A stretch of 64,000 nucleotides of DNA from Prevotella sp. GTDB taxonomy: Bacteria > Bacteroidota > Bacteroidia > Bacteroidales > Bacteroidaceae. The position numbers and the translations under genes are program-made. Where the stretch lies: contig JAFYJH010000145.1 of assembly GCA_017538195.1 (NCBI GenBank), positions 31,848 to 95,847 on the forward strand. The letters are read 5' to 3'. The notes below the pieces were generated by a model. The model was not told the origin of the DNA and made no database searches. It was given only the letters and a program-made list of their open reading frames with translations. Positions 25,401 through 32,423 of the stretch are shown one piece after another; the first letter of the stretch is position 1; each line of letters begins with the position of its first letter.

Positions 25401-25954
25401 GCGTCGTTTTCATTCCTGCAAAAAATCCGATTGATTCTGAAAAATCCCTTTCACTCCCCTTTCACTCCTCTTCCATTCCTTTCCCTTCCCTTCCGAAATC
25501 CGACAAAGTGAATGTGTCTGAAGCCCGAATCGTCGCCTGCGAACTCAAAAAAATCTTCGAGGAATACGGCGAAAAGTTCAATCCCGACAAAAGCGTCGGC
25601 GTCATTGTGCCCTATCGCAACCAAATCAGTATGATTCGGCGCGAAATCGAGGCGTTGGCGATTCCCGAACTGCTGCAAATCAGCATCGACACCGTCGAGC
25701 GTTATCAGGGTTCGCAGCGCGATGTCATCATCTACAGCACCACCGTCACCCACCGCTACCAACTCGATTTCCTCTGCGCCAACACGTTTGAGGAAGACGG
25801 TGCCGTCATCGACCGCAAACTGAACGTGGCACTGACAAGGGCCCGTTGCCGACTGATTATCACCGGCCACGAGCCCACGCTGCGTCAGGATCCGCTTTAT
25901 TGCGACTTGCTCGACTTCATCAGCCGAAGTTCTTCCAACTTTTCTTTCAAATAG
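22439..25954 (+). CDS. Dna2-like nuclease-helicase (PD-(D/E)XK plus SF1B helicase)
   Basis: 1171 residues. A helical N-terminus is followed by a RecB/Cas4-type nuclease core: GRVD (D358) and VEQKSGK (E369, K371). The helicase half has Walker A GPPGTGKT (730-737), Walker B VDEAS (D859, E860), 'LIGDHKQLPAV' motif III, 'RYQGSQRDVIIYST' motif V and 'LNVALTRARCRLII' motif VI, which is the Dna2/Upf1 class. Expected role: processing of flaps or branched DNA in replication and repair. Five repeat tracts are carried in frame, all outside the motifs. Its last 58 bp overlap the convergent sulfatase gene. Confidence 0.88.
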   Translation: MKKTTKSYVTAADLFDRVAEILDLPEGKAANRLMHETLVLCCSEALRNEKMAFGNLFSQVDFLCKRFRMRLGDVAAIQKMRRDSNRRKPMAREDVLYGCRALAMFIAAVFETSIPATLVGRIPPTNKPREDKKLAEERFECLRCIVDEFDDATIRVTVDDDEAEAFIVDYSAEHLHHLQPILRRDMQLNLLDATRETDRLVPKLIVVEPDYLLDISSIATCFQPIGHHPMAYTINRLAPNANSQALLLGNFAGRALDDIINSDGDYDWRSTLRAHFRQQALDYCACDDLNRNEDFKQAAARQAANIVQIVEELFTLNIDNSKFNIQNSTIQPSKFNIQNSILEPSFVCERLGLQGRVDLMTTDFSLLVEQKSGKNFNIERNRRNEFGSFQKEDHYVQLLLYYGILTQNFHLGTRKIDARLLYSKYPLPGGLVAVNFYQKLFHEAIALRNRIADIDFRIATQGFESILDDLNAETLNEKRLSSVLFEQYIKPQTEAVTEPIHRLSPLEKSYVCRMLTFCYREQLASRLDNRQKPGGGVADLWNLPTAEKKELGNIFTDLTIIEKEKSDPDRGYDLITLAVPDQGENFLPNFRNGDSVYLYAYTDEPDARRSLLFRATLIDISANQLTVALRDGQKNPNVLSLSSSSSLSLPFHSPSIPLKYAIEHCEIGGSAPMKAIAAFASAAPSRRALLLGQREPQIDASQQLSRSYHPAYDEVLLKAKQAQDYFLLIGPPGTGKTSMALRFLVEEALADPPKCAENPSSLLVPRSSILLTAYTNRAVDEICDMLETAELDYMRIGRRYSCDRRFRHRLLQQTIGDQPQLSAIRKRLDEVRIVVGTTTSLQAQMSLFTLKNFSLLIVDEASQILEPQLIGLLCQVPKFILIGDHKQLPAVVQQSEAESEVTDEKLREIGLTNCRNSLFERLLNGNSGDNQTPLPSGGVGGGSLIGILRRQGRMHPDIAEWPNRMFYRREKLLPVPLPHQEEASETPRVVFIPAKNPIDSEKSLSLPFHSSSIPFPSLPKSDKVNVSEARIVACELKKIFEEYGEKFNPDKSVGVIVPYRNQISMIRREIEALAIPELLQISIDTVERYQGSQRDVIIYSTTVTHRYQLDFLCANTFEEDGAVIDRKLNVALTRARCRLIITGHEPTLRQDPLYCDLLDFISRSSSNFSFK
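23381..23459 (+). repeat. In-frame TTCAAAATTCAACA repeat in the helicase gene
   Basis: About five copies of a TTCAAAATTCAACATTC-like unit encode 'FNIQNSTIQPSKFNIQNS', placed just before the GRVD nuclease motif. Confidence 0.8.
24354..24412 (+). repeat. In-frame CCCTTTCACTCCC repeat in the helicase gene
   Basis: Pyrimidine-only tract with CTTCCCTTTCACTTCCCTTT words. It encodes 'SSSSLSLPFHSPSIPL'. A close copy is at 25440-25496. Confidence 0.75.
24712..24742 (+). repeat. In-frame CCTCGTT repeat in the helicase gene
   Basis: TCCTCGCTCCTCGTTCCTCG repeats with a 7-bp period encode 'SSLLVPRSS' between helicase motifs I and Ia. Confidence 0.7.
25230..25270 (+). repeat. GC-rich palindromic element in frame in the helicase gene
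   Basis: CTCCCCTCCC-GTC-GGGAGGGG followed by TAGGGGGTGGG; it encodes 'TPLPSGGVGGGS'. Same class as 16715-16760. Confidence 0.8.
25440..25496 (+). repeat. In-frame CCCTTTCACTCCC repeat in the helicase gene (second copy)
   Basis: Encodes 'SLSLPFHSSSIPFPSLP', nearly the same peptide as the tract at 24354-24412. Confidence 0.75.
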
Positions 25955-27432
25955 TCGCCCATCGCCTTGTGCGATTCATAGACATTGATGCCTTCAAATT
26001 TTGAATCGGCGATGCGGTAAAGTTGCGGTTTGGGGGAATAACCCGTTTCGATTCCCGTCATCCGTTGGATGGGACCGCCGTTCATCGGCTCGATGTATTT
26101 CCAATCCTTCGTGCGATACGACAAACCACGCGACTGCGCCATTTCCACGACGAAATCGCGGTCTTTTTCGTCCTCGCCGAGCCATGTCGAAAGATGATTT
26201 TCGCTGTCGTAGGCAGCACCTTGCGGCACTTCAGTCCCGATGAGCGCGGCGAAAGTGCCGATGTTGTCGATAAGCGAAACGAGTGCCTCGGAAACTTTGC
26301 CTTCCTTGATGCGAGCCGGCCAGTTCACAATGAACGGAACCGCCGTACCAGCCTCGAAAGCACTGTATTTTCCACCGCGCCAAGGACCTGCGGGCTTGTG
26401 CGACCCGACGAGTTCAACGGCTTCATCTTGATAGCCGTCGTCGAGCACGGGACCGTTGTCGCTCGTGATGACCAACAGCGTGTTGTCGGCGATGCCGAGG
26501 CTGTCAAGAGCCGCTGCAATGCGCCCGACGGTGTAGTCGAACTGCAAAATCGCGTCACCGCGCAGTCCCATCGGACTCTGTCCGCGGAAACGGTCGGCAG
26601 GATAGCGCGGAACGTGTATGTCGTTGGTACACAAGTACATAAAGAACGGATTTTCCTTGTTTTCAGCCATAAATTGAACCGACTTCGCGACAATCGAGTC
26701 CACCAAATCCTCGTCGCGCCACATCGCCTTGCCGCCACCCTTCATGTAGCCGATGCGCCCGATGCCATTCACGATGCTTTGGTTATGACCGTGACTCGAT
26801 TTCAACTTCGTCAGCAGTTCGGGATTGTCCTTGCCCGTCGGTTCGCCGTCGAAATTCTTCTCGTAGGAAACGTAAATCGGTGCCGAAGGGTCGTGATTGG
26901 CGACGCGACCCTGCTCGATAAAGACGCACGGCACGCGGTCGGCGGTCGCAGCCATCAGATAATGGTAGTCGAAGCCGATGTCGCGCGGTGTCCAGTCGAG
27001 TTCGGCGTTCCAGTCCTGTTGGGCGGTCGCGCTGCCGAGTCCGAGATGCCATTTTCCAATGGCAGCCGTGCGATAGCCCGCGTTGTGGAATACGTCGGCG
27101 AGCGTATATTCTTCGGGTTGGATAATCATTCCGGCGTTGCCTGCGGCGATGTCCGTACCAGAACGGCGGAAGCAATAGACACCTGTGAGAATTGAGTAGC
27201 GCGAGGGCGTACTGGTCGAGGCGACGGCGTGGCAGTCGGTGAATCGGATGCCGTTTCGTGCAATGCTATCGACATTCGGCGTATTCACGCGCGTTGCGCC
27301 GTAGCAAGATAAGTCACCATAGCCGAGGTCGTCGGCCATCAGGAAAATCACGTTGGGGCGCTGTTCGTTTTGCGCCACGGCTCCGGCTGCGAGGCCGAGG
27401 CACGGGAAAAGGATGTTTCGAGGATTCATCAT
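25897..27432 (-). CDS. Sulfatase (S1 family), serine-type
   Basis: 511 residues with a signal peptide (cleavage near AVA-Q). 'NVIFLMADDLGYGDL' gives metal ligands D34/D35. The activation motif is S74-T-P-S-R, so the formylglycine residue comes from serine and needs the anaerobic maturase anSME rather than the aerobic enzyme. 'LLVITSDNGP' supplies the second metal site. Such enzymes remove sulfate from host or algal glycans or mucins. It is the last gene of the NhaD-ATPase-DUF4435 run (9-bp gap) and its 3' end overlaps the helicase gene by 58 bp. Substrate unknown. Confidence 0.9.
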   Translation of the reverse strand: MMNPRNILFPCLGLAAGAVAQNEQRPNVIFLMADDLGYGDLSCYGATRVNTPNVDSIARNGIRFTDCHAVASTSTPSRYSILTGVYCFRRSGTDIAAGNAGMIIQPEEYTLADVFHNAGYRTAAIGKWHLGLGSATAQQDWNAELDWTPRDIGFDYHYLMAATADRVPCVFIEQGRVANHDPSAPIYVSYEKNFDGEPTGKDNPELLTKLKSSHGHNQSIVNGIGRIGYMKGGGKAMWRDEDLVDSIVAKSVQFMAENKENPFFMYLCTNDIHVPRYPADRFRGQSPMGLRGDAILQFDYTVGRIAAALDSLGIADNTLLVITSDNGPVLDDGYQDEAVELVGSHKPAGPWRGGKYSAFEAGTAVPFIVNWPARIKEGKVSEALVSLIDNIGTFAALIGTEVPQGAAYDSENHLSTWLGEDEKDRDFVVEMAQSRGLSYRTKDWKYIEPMNGGPIQRMTGIETGYSPKPQLYRIADSKFEGINVYESHKAMGDYLKEKLEELRLMKSSKSQ

Positions 27433-27441
27433 TGCTTTTTT

Positions 27442-28467
27442 CTATTTAAAATAATTTGGAATTTCAGGGACGGATGGCTGAAAAAGCCGTTCCGCATCGG
27501 CCTGAATACGGCGGAAAGGCTCCGACATGACATAGCCGAGGTTCTTTTTGAGTGTTCCTTCGATGTCGGAAACGCTTTTCGTGTAGCACGAGATTTCGTT
27601 TTTGCGTTGCGTTGAGTGCTGGCTCTGGCGATAGATTTCGTTCTGCCGCTCGCTGATGAGTTGGCTGCAAATCTTCTTGAGCATCGGCAGCACCACGCCG
27701 TCGAACAGGTGATGGCCCTGTATATATAAATAGGTGGTGTCGGGCGTTACGCCGAGTTCCTTGAGCGACTCCTTCACGGCGAGATACGACTCCTTCGCGT
27801 CGGGATGCTCGCGTTGCAACTGGGCGATGCGCGTGCCGACCTTCCGACGAATGCGTTGCAGGATTTCGGGGGCTTTCTGGATCGTGAAATTGCCTGTTTC
27901 GATGACGGCGCAGAAGTCGCTGATGGTGAAATCTTTGTAGAAATCCTGCCGATAGTACCAGATGCTCCAGACGAAGAGCGGGAAAATGGCCTGCGAATAC
28001 TCGCGCAGGTATTCTTCCATGTCGAAAAGTTGCCGGTCGTTGAGCGTCACGGCCACGCAGACGTCGCGCAGCGTCGGCGCGTAGCATTGCAGGTTTTCGA
28101 TGGCGTAGGCGTAGGTGTGCAGGATGTAGGGATTGTTGAGCATCTCGCGCGACACCTCCGACGCGCCCTGCGTCAAATAGTCGTAGTCGGCATCGACGCA
28201 GGCAATCATGTTTTTCCCGACTTTTCCCATCAGCAGTTTCATCATGGCGGCTTTCTTGCCGCGTTCGAGTTTGCCGACGCGCGTGGGCAGCATGATTTCA
28301 AAGTATCGCTCGCTGTTTTCAAACCGACTGAGCACCGTGCGCCAGAAGAAAATGTCGTCGTAAGCCTCCACGTAGGCCACGATGCGCCGTCGGGCGGTCT
28401 TCGGCTTCATCCGATTGGCTGCCTCGATGTATTGCGATGAAACGTAGGATTTGAGTCGGTTCGCCAT
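27442..28467 (-). CDS. DUF4435 (Toprim-like) protein, AriB-like
   Basis: 341 residues from the ATG at 28467. The N-terminal domain has the Toprim pattern: 'IVAYVEAYDDIFFWR' with E34 and 'MIACVDADYDYL' with D92-x-D94. DUF4435 is the family of AriB, the effector of the PARIS anti-phage system. The gene follows an ABC-type ATPase by 8 bp, the same pairing as AriA-AriB. The C-terminal 200 residues are helical, with no motif I recognise. Such pairs are common in Bacteroidales chromosomes and may not all be defensive. Confidence 0.8.
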   Translation of the reverse strand: MANRLKSYVSSQYIEAANRMKPKTARRRIVAYVEAYDDIFFWRTVLSRFENSERYFEIMLPTRVGKLERGKKAAMMKLLMGKVGKNMIACVDADYDYLTQGASEVSREMLNNPYILHTYAYAIENLQCYAPTLRDVCVAVTLNDRQLFDMEEYLREYSQAIFPLFVWSIWYYRQDFYKDFTISDFCAVIETGNFTIQKAPEILQRIRRKVGTRIAQLQREHPDAKESYLAVKESLKELGVTPDTTYLYIQGHHLFDGVVLPMLKKICSQLISERQNEIYRQSQHSTQRKNEISCYTKSVSDIEGTLKKNLGYVMSEPFRRIQADAERLFQPSVPEIPNYFK

Positions 28468-28475
28468 AGCGTTTT

Positions 28476-29297
28476 TTACTCTTTCACCAAAATTTCCGAC
28501 ACTTCCGTCACGTGCTCCATCCATCCGTTCATGATGACGGCTGGCGAGTGGGTCGTCAGGATGATTTGCACGTTGGGATTGAGTTCGAGAATCAGGTCAA
28601 TCAACTGCTTCTGCCACTCGATGTGCAGGCTCACTTCGGGCTCGTCCATGAACAGCACGTAGGGTTCGTTGTCCTCGACGAGCACCGTCAGCAGGATGGC
28701 GAGCATCTGCTTCTCGCCCGACGACAGTTGATAGGGCACGAGCGTCTCGCCGATTTGCGTAAAGCGGATTTCGTTCTCGGTGCGGATGATTCGCTTGCCC
28801 GTTTCCTTGAAAAGGTCGTCGAGCATATCTTGAAAACGGGTTTTCCGCTGCGAAATTTCCTGTGCTTTCTGCGCCGCGTCGGGTTCTCCGCTCTGAAGAA
28901 TCGCGATGAGGCGGTTGCCGATGTTCACTTGATAGTCGAGGTATTTCCGCTGCAAATTATAGAGTTGGAAATCGAGTGCCGACGAGATTCGCGAGTCGAT
29001 TTGCGCGATGGTGTCGGCGTCGAGCACGGGCATGTCGAACGAGCGCATCAGGTCGTAGCGAATCCATTTCGCATCCTCTGGCTCGACCTTCAGATGAACG
29101 CCTTTCAGCAGGTGGCTCGGAAATTCGCCGCCCTGCGACAAGCTTTTCACAACCTTGTTCAGAATCGTGCTCTTGCCCTCGCCGTTGATGCCGCTCAGCA
29201 CGTTCACGTGGCGATTCAGGTTCCAGACAACGTGCTTCTTGCCGCTCCACAGCGAGTCGATTTCAATCTGCGTGATGTATTCTGCGTATTTGGGCAT
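28476..29297 (-). CDS. Small ABC/SMC-type AAA ATPase, AriA-like
   Basis: 273 residues. Walker A GINGEGKST (36-44), ABC signature LSSGEKQ (191-197), Walker B 'VLFMDEPEVSLH' (D218, E219) and switch H250 in 'TTHSPAVI'. This is the AAA_15/AAA_21 type found in OLD, RecF and AriA proteins, but short: the coiled-coil insert is only about 100 residues. Its stop is 8 bp before the DUF4435 start, so the two are surely co-expressed. It follows nhaD after 51 bp of simple repeat, with no promoter box in between. Likely role: dimeric ATPase sensor that controls the Toprim partner (inference). Confidence 0.85.
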   Translation of the reverse strand: MPKYAEYITQIEIDSLWSGKKHVVWNLNRHVNVLSGINGEGKSTILNKVVKSLSQGGEFPSHLLKGVHLKVEPEDAKWIRYDLMRSFDMPVLDADTIAQIDSRISSALDFQLYNLQRKYLDYQVNIGNRLIAILQSGEPDAAQKAQEISQRKTRFQDMLDDLFKETGKRIIRTENEIRFTQIGETLVPYQLSSGEKQMLAILLTVLVEDNEPYVLFMDEPEVSLHIEWQKQLIDLILELNPNVQIILTTHSPAVIMNGWMEHVTEVSEILVKE

Positions 29298-29298
29298 A

Positions 29299-29354
29299 AT
29301 TCTAAGGAGTTAAATGGAGTTGTCGCTTCGCTTGGGAGTTAGAAGGAGTTAAGA
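29299..29354. repeat. GGAGTTA repeat spacer between nhaD and the ATPase gene
   Basis: AAGGAGTTA occurs at both ends, with TGGAGTT and GGGAGTTAG copies between. It has no promoter box. It overlaps the last codons of nhaD. Confidence 0.6.
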
Positions 29355-30713
29355 GAGCATTCCGATGTGTTCAAACACGAATGTGCGCAGTGCCCAATAG
29401 CTGATGATGCCGGCGATGTAGCCCACGAAGGCAATCCACGTAATCTTCCGCAGATACCAGCCGAAGGTGATTTTCTCCAATCCCATCACAATCACGCCTG
29501 CCGCCGAGCCGATAATCAGCATCGAACCGCCGACACCGGCGCAGTAGGCCAACAACTGCCAGAAAATGCCATCGACAGCCATGTCGCCAACGGCCTGAAC
29601 GGGATACATACCCATGCAACCTGCCACGAGCGGCACGTTATCGACAATCGACGACAGCACGCCGATGATGCCCGTGACGAGGTAGTGGTTGCCCTCGAAT
29701 GCCACGTCGAGACCCTTGCCGAGTGACGCCAACACGCCGATGGTTTCCAAACAAGCGACAGCCATCAAAATGCCGAGGAAGAACAGAATCGTGGACATAT
29801 CAATGCGCGAAAGCATGTCCGTCACGCGCTTGTGCATCGCGCCTTTTTCCTCTTTTTCCTTCAAATTGGCGTAGAAAACTTCCGTCACCGTCCACAACAC
29901 GCCCAAGACGAGCAAGATGCCGATGAATGGCGGCAGATGGGTAATCGACTTGAAAATCGGCACGAAAATCAAACCGCCCACACCGAGGAAGAAAATCGTT
30001 TTACGTTGATTCTGAGTGAGTTCGCTGGCCTGAAAACTATGCGCCTGCTCTTTCGTGAAAGTCAGATTTCCCTTCAACGAAAGCGACAGAATATAGGCAG
30101 GAATCACCATCGACACAAGCGACGGGATGAAAATCTCCATAATCACGCCCGCAGCCGTAATCACGCCCTTGTTCCAGAGCATGATGGTCGTCACATCGCC
30201 AATCGGCGAGAATGCGCCGCCCGAATTGGCGGAAATCACCACCAAAGCGGCGTAAATCAGACGGTCTTTCTTGTCGCTGACGAGTTTTCGCAGAATCATA
30301 ATCATCACAATCGAGGTCGTGAGGTTGTCGAGAATCGCCGACAGGACGAAAGTCATAAACGCGATGCGCCACAGCAGCGTTTTCTTGCTGTGCGTCTGTA
30401 GCATGTCGCGCACGAAATTGAAACCGCCGTTCTGATCGACGAGTTCCACGATGGTCATCGCGCCCATCAGGAAGAACAGCGTGGTGGCGGTCGAACCCAA
30501 ATGTCGCTCGATTTCTTCGCTGACAATCAGCGCCTTCGCGTCGCCGATGGCCATCGGCAGATACTGCGCCGGATCAATCATGAAAATCGTCCAGCAGACG
30601 ACGAACATTAGCAGCGCGATGGCCGCCTTGTTTACTTTTGTAACGCTCTCGATGGCAATGCAGAAATAGCCGATGACGAAAGCCGTAATAATCGCAATTG
30701 TTAAACTTGACAT
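29349..30713 (-). CDS. nhaD: NhaD-type Na+/H+ antiporter
   Basis: 454 residues, about twelve membrane segments, in the ion transporter superfamily. Typical stretches are 'FLMGAMTIVELVDQNGGF', 'LSAILDNLTTSIVMI', 'ISANSGGAFSPIGDVTT' and 'VLSSIVDNVPLVAG', the paired hairpin motifs of NhaD. It exchanges Na+ or Li+ for H+ at the inner membrane. It is the first gene of a four-gene minus-strand run; a consensus promoter precedes it. Confidence 0.93.
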   Translation of the reverse strand: MSSLTIAIITAFVIGYFCIAIESVTKVNKAAIALLMFVVCWTIFMIDPAQYLPMAIGDAKALIVSEEIERHLGSTATTLFFLMGAMTIVELVDQNGGFNFVRDMLQTHSKKTLLWRIAFMTFVLSAILDNLTTSIVMIMILRKLVSDKKDRLIYAALVVISANSGGAFSPIGDVTTIMLWNKGVITAAGVIMEIFIPSLVSMVIPAYILSLSLKGNLTFTKEQAHSFQASELTQNQRKTIFFLGVGGLIFVPIFKSITHLPPFIGILLVLGVLWTVTEVFYANLKEKEEKGAMHKRVTDMLSRIDMSTILFFLGILMAVACLETIGVLASLGKGLDVAFEGNHYLVTGIIGVLSSIVDNVPLVAGCMGMYPVQAVGDMAVDGIFWQLLAYCAGVGGSMLIIGSAAGVIVMGLEKITFGWYLRKITWIAFVGYIAGIISYWALRTFVFEHIGMLS

Positions 30714-30776
30714 GTTGTTATTGATTTTTTGATTAAATATGCTTCGTTTTACACCTATTTATATCTGTAGGGTGTG

Positions 30777-30810
30777 CAAAGTTACGGACTTTTTTTGATT
30801 TACGGACAAG
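30777..30810 (-). promoter_or_regulatory. Promoter of nhaD and following genes
   Basis: Minus strand TAACTTTG (30777-30784) with a TTG near 30807-30809 as -33 element. The leader is about 60 nt. Confidence 0.65.
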
Positions 30811-30879
30811 TCTGTGGTGAAAATTTCAGAAAAAATTCAAAAACTTTGCTTTTATACGACCGATAATTGAACTTTTTCG

Positions 30880-30887
30880 TACCTTTG
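30880..30887 (+). promoter_or_regulatory. -7 box of the rhamnulokinase gene
   Basis: TACCTTTG, 30 bp before the ATG at 30918; upstream in-frame starts fall before or in the box. Confidence 0.65.
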
Positions 30888-30917
30888 CAACGAAAAGGAA
30901 ACAAAAATCGAACAAAA

Positions 30918-32423
30918 ATGATGACTGAAAACAAGAATTTTCTCGCCATCGACCTCGGTGCAACGAGCGGGCGGACAATTGTCGGGACTTTTGCCGACGG
31001 AAAAGTGGAAATGCAGGAACTGACGCGCTTTGAAAACCACCTGATTGAGACGGGCGGACACGTTTATTGGGACATTTTCACGCTCTATCGCGAAATTCTC
31101 GACAGCCTGCGGCTCGTTGCGCAGCGCGGTATCCAAATCGAGAGCATCGGCATCGACACGTGGGGCGTGGATTTCGTATGCGTGGGCGACGACGGCGCGT
31201 TGCTGCGCAATCCGCTGGCCTACCGCGATCCGCACACTTTCGCTGCGCTCGACGATTACCTGACCAACGTTTCCAGCCGCGAAGAGGTTTACAACATCAC
31301 GGGCATCGAGTTTATGAACTTCAACTCGCTCTTCCAACTTCACGCGATGCGTCGCGAGGGCAATTCCGCCTTGAAAAACGCCGCGAAAATTCTCTTTATG
31401 CCCGACGCATTGGCCTATCTGCTCACGGGCGAGATGGTCTGCGAATACACGATTGCCTCGACTTCACAGTTGCTCGACCCTCGCACGAAGGATTTTTCGC
31501 CGAAAATGCTCGCTTCAGTCGGTCTGACGCGCGAAAAATTCGGTCGGATGGTGTTTTCGGGCGAGAAAATTGGATCTTTAACGCCTGAAATTCAACGACT
31601 TACGGGGCTTGGAGCGATTCCCGTCGTCGCTGTCGCCAGTCACGACACGGCCTCGGCCATCGCCGCCGTGCCTGCGCAAAACGAGAATTTCGCCTATCTG
31701 TCGAGCGGAACGTGGAGTCTGATGGGCATCGAACTGAAAAATGCAGCCATCACGCCGCGCAGTTACGACCTGAATTTCACCAACGAGGGCGGCATCGACG
31801 GCACGACTTGTTTCCTGAAAAACATTTGCGGAATGTGGCTCTACGAAAGGTGTCGCAAGGAATGGAAAGACGGCGGAATCGACGGCCTTTCCCACGCGGA
31901 ATTGTTGGCTGCGGCAGAGTCGGCAACGCCGTTCCGCTCGATTGTGAATCCCGACGACGCGACTTTCGCCAATCCGCCCTCGATGGTCGAGGCGATTCAG
32001 GCGTTTTGCCGAAAAACAGGGCAGCCCACGCCCGAAACCACGGCGGAAATCTGCCGTTGCATCTTCGATTCGTTGGCCTTGCGCTATCGGCAAGTGTTTG
32101 CGTGGCTGAAAGAGTTCTCGCCCGTGCCAATCGACACGCTGCACATCATCGGCGGAGGCTCGCAAAACGCCCTGCTCAACCAGATGACCGCCGATGCCTG
32201 CCATGTCGCCGTCGTCGCAGGTCCGCAGGAATGTACGTCCCTTGGAAACATCATGCTGCAAGCCCGCGCCGCCCAACTCGTCGGCGATATATGGGAAATG
32301 CGTCGCTGCATCGCCGAAACCTCGACAATGCAGCGATTCGAACCGCATCCCACCGAAGATTGGGATGCCGCGTTTGAAAAGTTTTCAGTTATTTCACAGG
32401 CACCTCCTCAAGCGTTTTCTTGA
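30918..32423 (+). CDS. rhaB: Rhamnulokinase (FGGY carbohydrate kinase)
   Basis: 501 residues from the ATG at 30918 (an ATG one codon later is equally possible). FGGY motifs: 'FLAIDLGATSGRTIVG' phosphate loop, 'SIGIDTWGVDFVCV', 'AYRDPHT', 'VASHDTASAIAAVP' and 'LHIIGGGSQNALLNQMTADA'. These fit RhaB, which phosphorylates L-rhamnulose; a fuculokinase is less likely. No rhaA, rhaD or rhaT lies in the window, so it is detached from the rest of the pathway. The 3' end overlaps pepD by 35 bp in convergent orientation. Confidence 0.85.
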   Translation: MMTENKNFLAIDLGATSGRTIVGTFADGKVEMQELTRFENHLIETGGHVYWDIFTLYREILDSLRLVAQRGIQIESIGIDTWGVDFVCVGDDGALLRNPLAYRDPHTFAALDDYLTNVSSREEVYNITGIEFMNFNSLFQLHAMRREGNSALKNAAKILFMPDALAYLLTGEMVCEYTIASTSQLLDPRTKDFSPKMLASVGLTREKFGRMVFSGEKIGSLTPEIQRLTGLGAIPVVAVASHDTASAIAAVPAQNENFAYLSSGTWSLMGIELKNAAITPRSYDLNFTNEGGIDGTTCFLKNICGMWLYERCRKEWKDGGIDGLSHAELLAAAESATPFRSIVNPDDATFANPPSMVEAIQAFCRKTGQPTPETTAEICRCIFDSLALRYRQVFAWLKEFSPVPIDTLHIIGGGSQNALLNQMTADACHVAVVAGPQECTSLGNIMLQARAAQLVGDIWEMRRCIAETSTMQRFEPHPTEDWDAAFEKFSVISQAPPQAFS

